Below the pieces are notes generated by a model, which saw nothing but the letters and a program-made list of their open reading frames with translations, was not told the origin of the DNA and did not search any database. DNA of 56,330 nt. Origin: Streptomyces hydrogenans (GTDB taxonomy: Bacteria > Actinomycetota > Actinomycetes > Streptomycetales > Streptomycetaceae). The stretch is taken from contig NZ_BNBS01000049.1 of the NCBI RefSeq assembly GCF_014656075.1, forward strand, positions 1 to 56,330, written 5' to 3'. Made by a program: the position numbers and the translations under genes. This document shows, piece after piece, positions 54,994-56,330 of the stretch. Each line of letters begins with the position of its first letter. Within the stretch, counting starts at the first letter, position 1.

Positions 54994-55878
54994 GCTCTTT
55001 CAGCGTGGCCACCGATCGGGTGACTGCGGCGAGCCCGAGGTGAGGGCCGCAACGCACAAGGCTCCCGTGCCGTTGGGGGAGGTGTTCGAAGTCTCAACCC
55101 ACCGGCACAGGAGTCTCGTTGGTTCCCCATCCTGCCGCACTCGACCTCCCGCATGCCCTGGTCGAGTGGGTCACCATGCTCATCGTCACCCGCGAGGGTG
55201 ACCGCCGCTGCAAGCTCCCGCCCCACCAGCGTGCGCTCGTCGCTCTGGTGTACCTGCGCCGCCACGACACACTCACCCGGATCGCGGCCGGCTTCGGGAT
55301 ATCCGTCGGCACCGCCCACGCATGCGTCACCGCCGTCACCGGCCTGCTCGCCGACCGGGCGCCGGGCCTGCTCAAGACTCTGCGCGAGCACGATCCGGAC
55401 TTCGTCCTCCTGGACGCGACCCTCGCCGAGTGCGACCGCGTCGGCGACAGCCGGGCCGACTACTCGGCCAAGCACCGCCGGCACGGCGTGAACGTCCAGG
55501 TCGTCGCCGACCCCGCGGGCGAGATCCTGGGGATCTCGCCCGCGCTGCCCGGCCGCACCCACGATCTGACCGCGGCCCGCATCCATCGCATCATCCAGAC
55601 CTGCGAGCGTCAGGGCGTCCCGGTCCTCGCCGACCGCGCGTACCCGGGCGCCGGCCCCTGGGTCACCACCGGACTCAAACGACCACCGGGCGGTGAGCTC
55701 ACCCTCCCCCAGCGCACCGTCAACCGGGCTCTGGCCGCAGCCCGGGCACCAGTCGAACGCGGCATGGCACGGCTGAAGTCCTGGCAGATCTTCCGCAGAT
55801 CCCGCATCAGCCCGAACCGCATGACCGTCATCACCAAAGCCGTCCTCACCCTGGAGAGACAACGCTGAAAACGCTCCT
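54991..55878 (+). mobile_element. IS5-like element (IS-B), complete copy
   Basis: The left end TGAGCTCTTTCAGCGT pairs imperfectly with the right end ACGCTGAAAACGCTC, just after the transposase stop. The left 148 bases match the remnant at 3798-3945. No clear target duplication is seen. One intact transposase is inside. The element abuts the 3' end of the S1-domain gene. Confidence 0.75.
55119..55868 (+). CDS. IS5-family (DDE_Tnp_4-type) transposase
   Basis: The 249-residue protein reads from TTG 55119. An N-terminal helix-turn-helix region has LVALVYLRRHDTLTRIAAGF and GISVGTAHACVTAVTGLL. The DDE_Tnp_4 core has FVLLDATLAECDRV (first Asp), KHRRHGVNVQVVADPAGEIL, GVPVLADRAYPGAGPWV (second Asp) and APVERGMARLKSWQIFRRSR (Glu). 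The frame is intact. The start is assigned as TTG because no ATG or GTG fits, and the same codon begins the chimera at 3914. Probably active. Confidence 0.88.
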   Translation: MVPHPAALDLPHALVEWVTMLIVTREGDRRCKLPPHQRALVALVYLRRHDTLTRIAAGFGISVGTAHACVTAVTGLLADRAPGLLKTLREHDPDFVLLDATLAECDRVGDSRADYSAKHRRHGVNVQVVADPAGEILGISPALPGRTHDLTAARIHRIIQTCERQGVPVLADRAYPGAGPWVTTGLKRPPGGELTLPQRTVNRALAAARAPVERGMARLKSWQIFRRSRISPNRMTVITKAVLTLERQR

Positions 55879-56051
55879 CGATCGCGCGCCATCCAGGATT
55901 GGGTGCACACGTCACGGTTGGGGCGGAGCGGGGCGCGTGCCGTACCGGGTCGGGTGGAAGCGCAGGGCCAAAAGGCAGAACAAGGCCACTCGTCTCAGTG
56001 AGTCCCGCCCCCACAGGGCTACTCCCATCCGGCGCTGCTCGTTCTCTGGAC

Positions 56052-56228
56052 ATGAACAAGCAGATCAAGCGCGCCGCCACCACCGCGGCCGCCACCACCG
56101 TCATCCTTCTGACCGCCGCGTCCATGCCTGCCCATGCCGCAGAAACCGTAACCACCAAGGGTGGCCTCGGCTTCCTGCGTAACTCCGCAGAAGCAATCAT
56201 CACCTTCGTCAAGCAAGTCCTCGTGTAA
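56052..56228 (+). CDS. Small secreted peptide
   Basis: The 58-residue precursor has a Sec signal peptide (KRAATTAAATTVILLTAASM-PAHA) with a likely cut after AHA. That leaves about 28 residues, ETVTTKGGLGFLRNSAEAII followed by a hydrophobic helix ending VKQVLV. The mature peptide is amphipathic and could associate with membranes or the cell surface. It has no cysteines, so it is not a chaplin or lantibiotic type. No good ribosome site precedes the ATG. The next 100 bases to the window edge show no gene. Function unknown. Confidence 0.55.
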   Translation: MNKQIKRAATTAAATTVILLTAASMPAHAAETVTTKGGLGFLRNSAEAIITFVKQVLV

Positions 56229-56330
56229 CCAGGAGTCCAGTGGCCGCCGCGCGCCCCGGACGCGCTGGAGCCCCGCCCTTATGGCACGTTCCGGTAGGCG
56301 GCGGCCGGCCGGACGACGGGGTGGCCCCAG

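Overview
The window is Streptomyces-like DNA: high GC with GC-rich third codon positions, frequent GTG and TTG starts, Shine-Dalgarno sites of the GGAGG type, and Streptomyces-typical families. The left edge holds the first 16 codons of a malate dehydrogenase gene (MTRTPVNVTVTGAAGQ, minus strand), a core chromosomal gene. Almost everything to its right is accessory: a mosaic of insertion sequences, gene fragments, small single genes and degenerate CRISPR repeats. I read it as a genomic-island-like segment beside mdh. No tRNA, rRNA, cas gene or complete integrase is visible.

Layout. 0-4.9 kb: mdh start, a small acidic protein, galE, a decayed IS5-like element and a chimeric istB fragment, and a DUF1877 gene. 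5.0-7.3 kb: a complete ISL3-family element with a passenger secreted or lipoprotein gene, perfect 23-bp inverted repeats and an 8-bp target duplication. 7.5-16.6 kb: single genes, several of orphan-immunity type (Imm21, barstar, SUKH-like, ankyrin), an intact IS3 element and two degenerate CRISPR arrays. 16.7-23.0 kb: a damaged IS5-family copy, an AI-2E-family transporter, a pair of likely UV-damage genes (MSMEG_6728 family and a spore-photoproduct-lyase-like radical SAM protein), and an ISAzo13-family element inserted exactly at the lyase stop codon. 23-31.4 kb: lexA fragment, aldo/keto reductase with a MerR regulator, NlpC/P60-like hydrolase, two more CRISPR remnants, HEAT-repeat protein, DoxX/HxlR pair, lipoprotein. 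31.5-38.6 kb: two matching HNH-nuclease 3' fragments flanking a 741-residue HEAT protein, a fifth CRISPR remnant, a methyltransferase, a frameshifted transposase with an antisense partner, and a degenerate integrase-like gene.

39.6-53.3 kb is the most coherent stretch. It has two tandem paralogous sigma-70-like proteins, each followed by two C-terminal membrane helices and preceded by related leaders. It also has two proteins built as DNA-binding-like helical domain, coiled coil, then membrane helices. Between them lie a divergent TetR / MFS exporter / TetX-like monooxygenase resistance-type cassette, a BtrH-like protein and a ParA (both frameshifted). Next comes a tandem 12-bp GCAAC repeat array, then an S1-domain gene that ends inside an IS5-like element, and a 58-residue secreted peptide.

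Working together (inference): the resistance cassette is a self-contained regulator-exporter-enzyme unit. The membrane-tethered regulators could form a local signalling group. ParA, the repeat array and the integrase-like gene look like remains of a plasmid or integrative element. Several single-base frameshifts fall in G or C homopolymers, so some 'pseudogenes' may be sequencing errors rather than decay.
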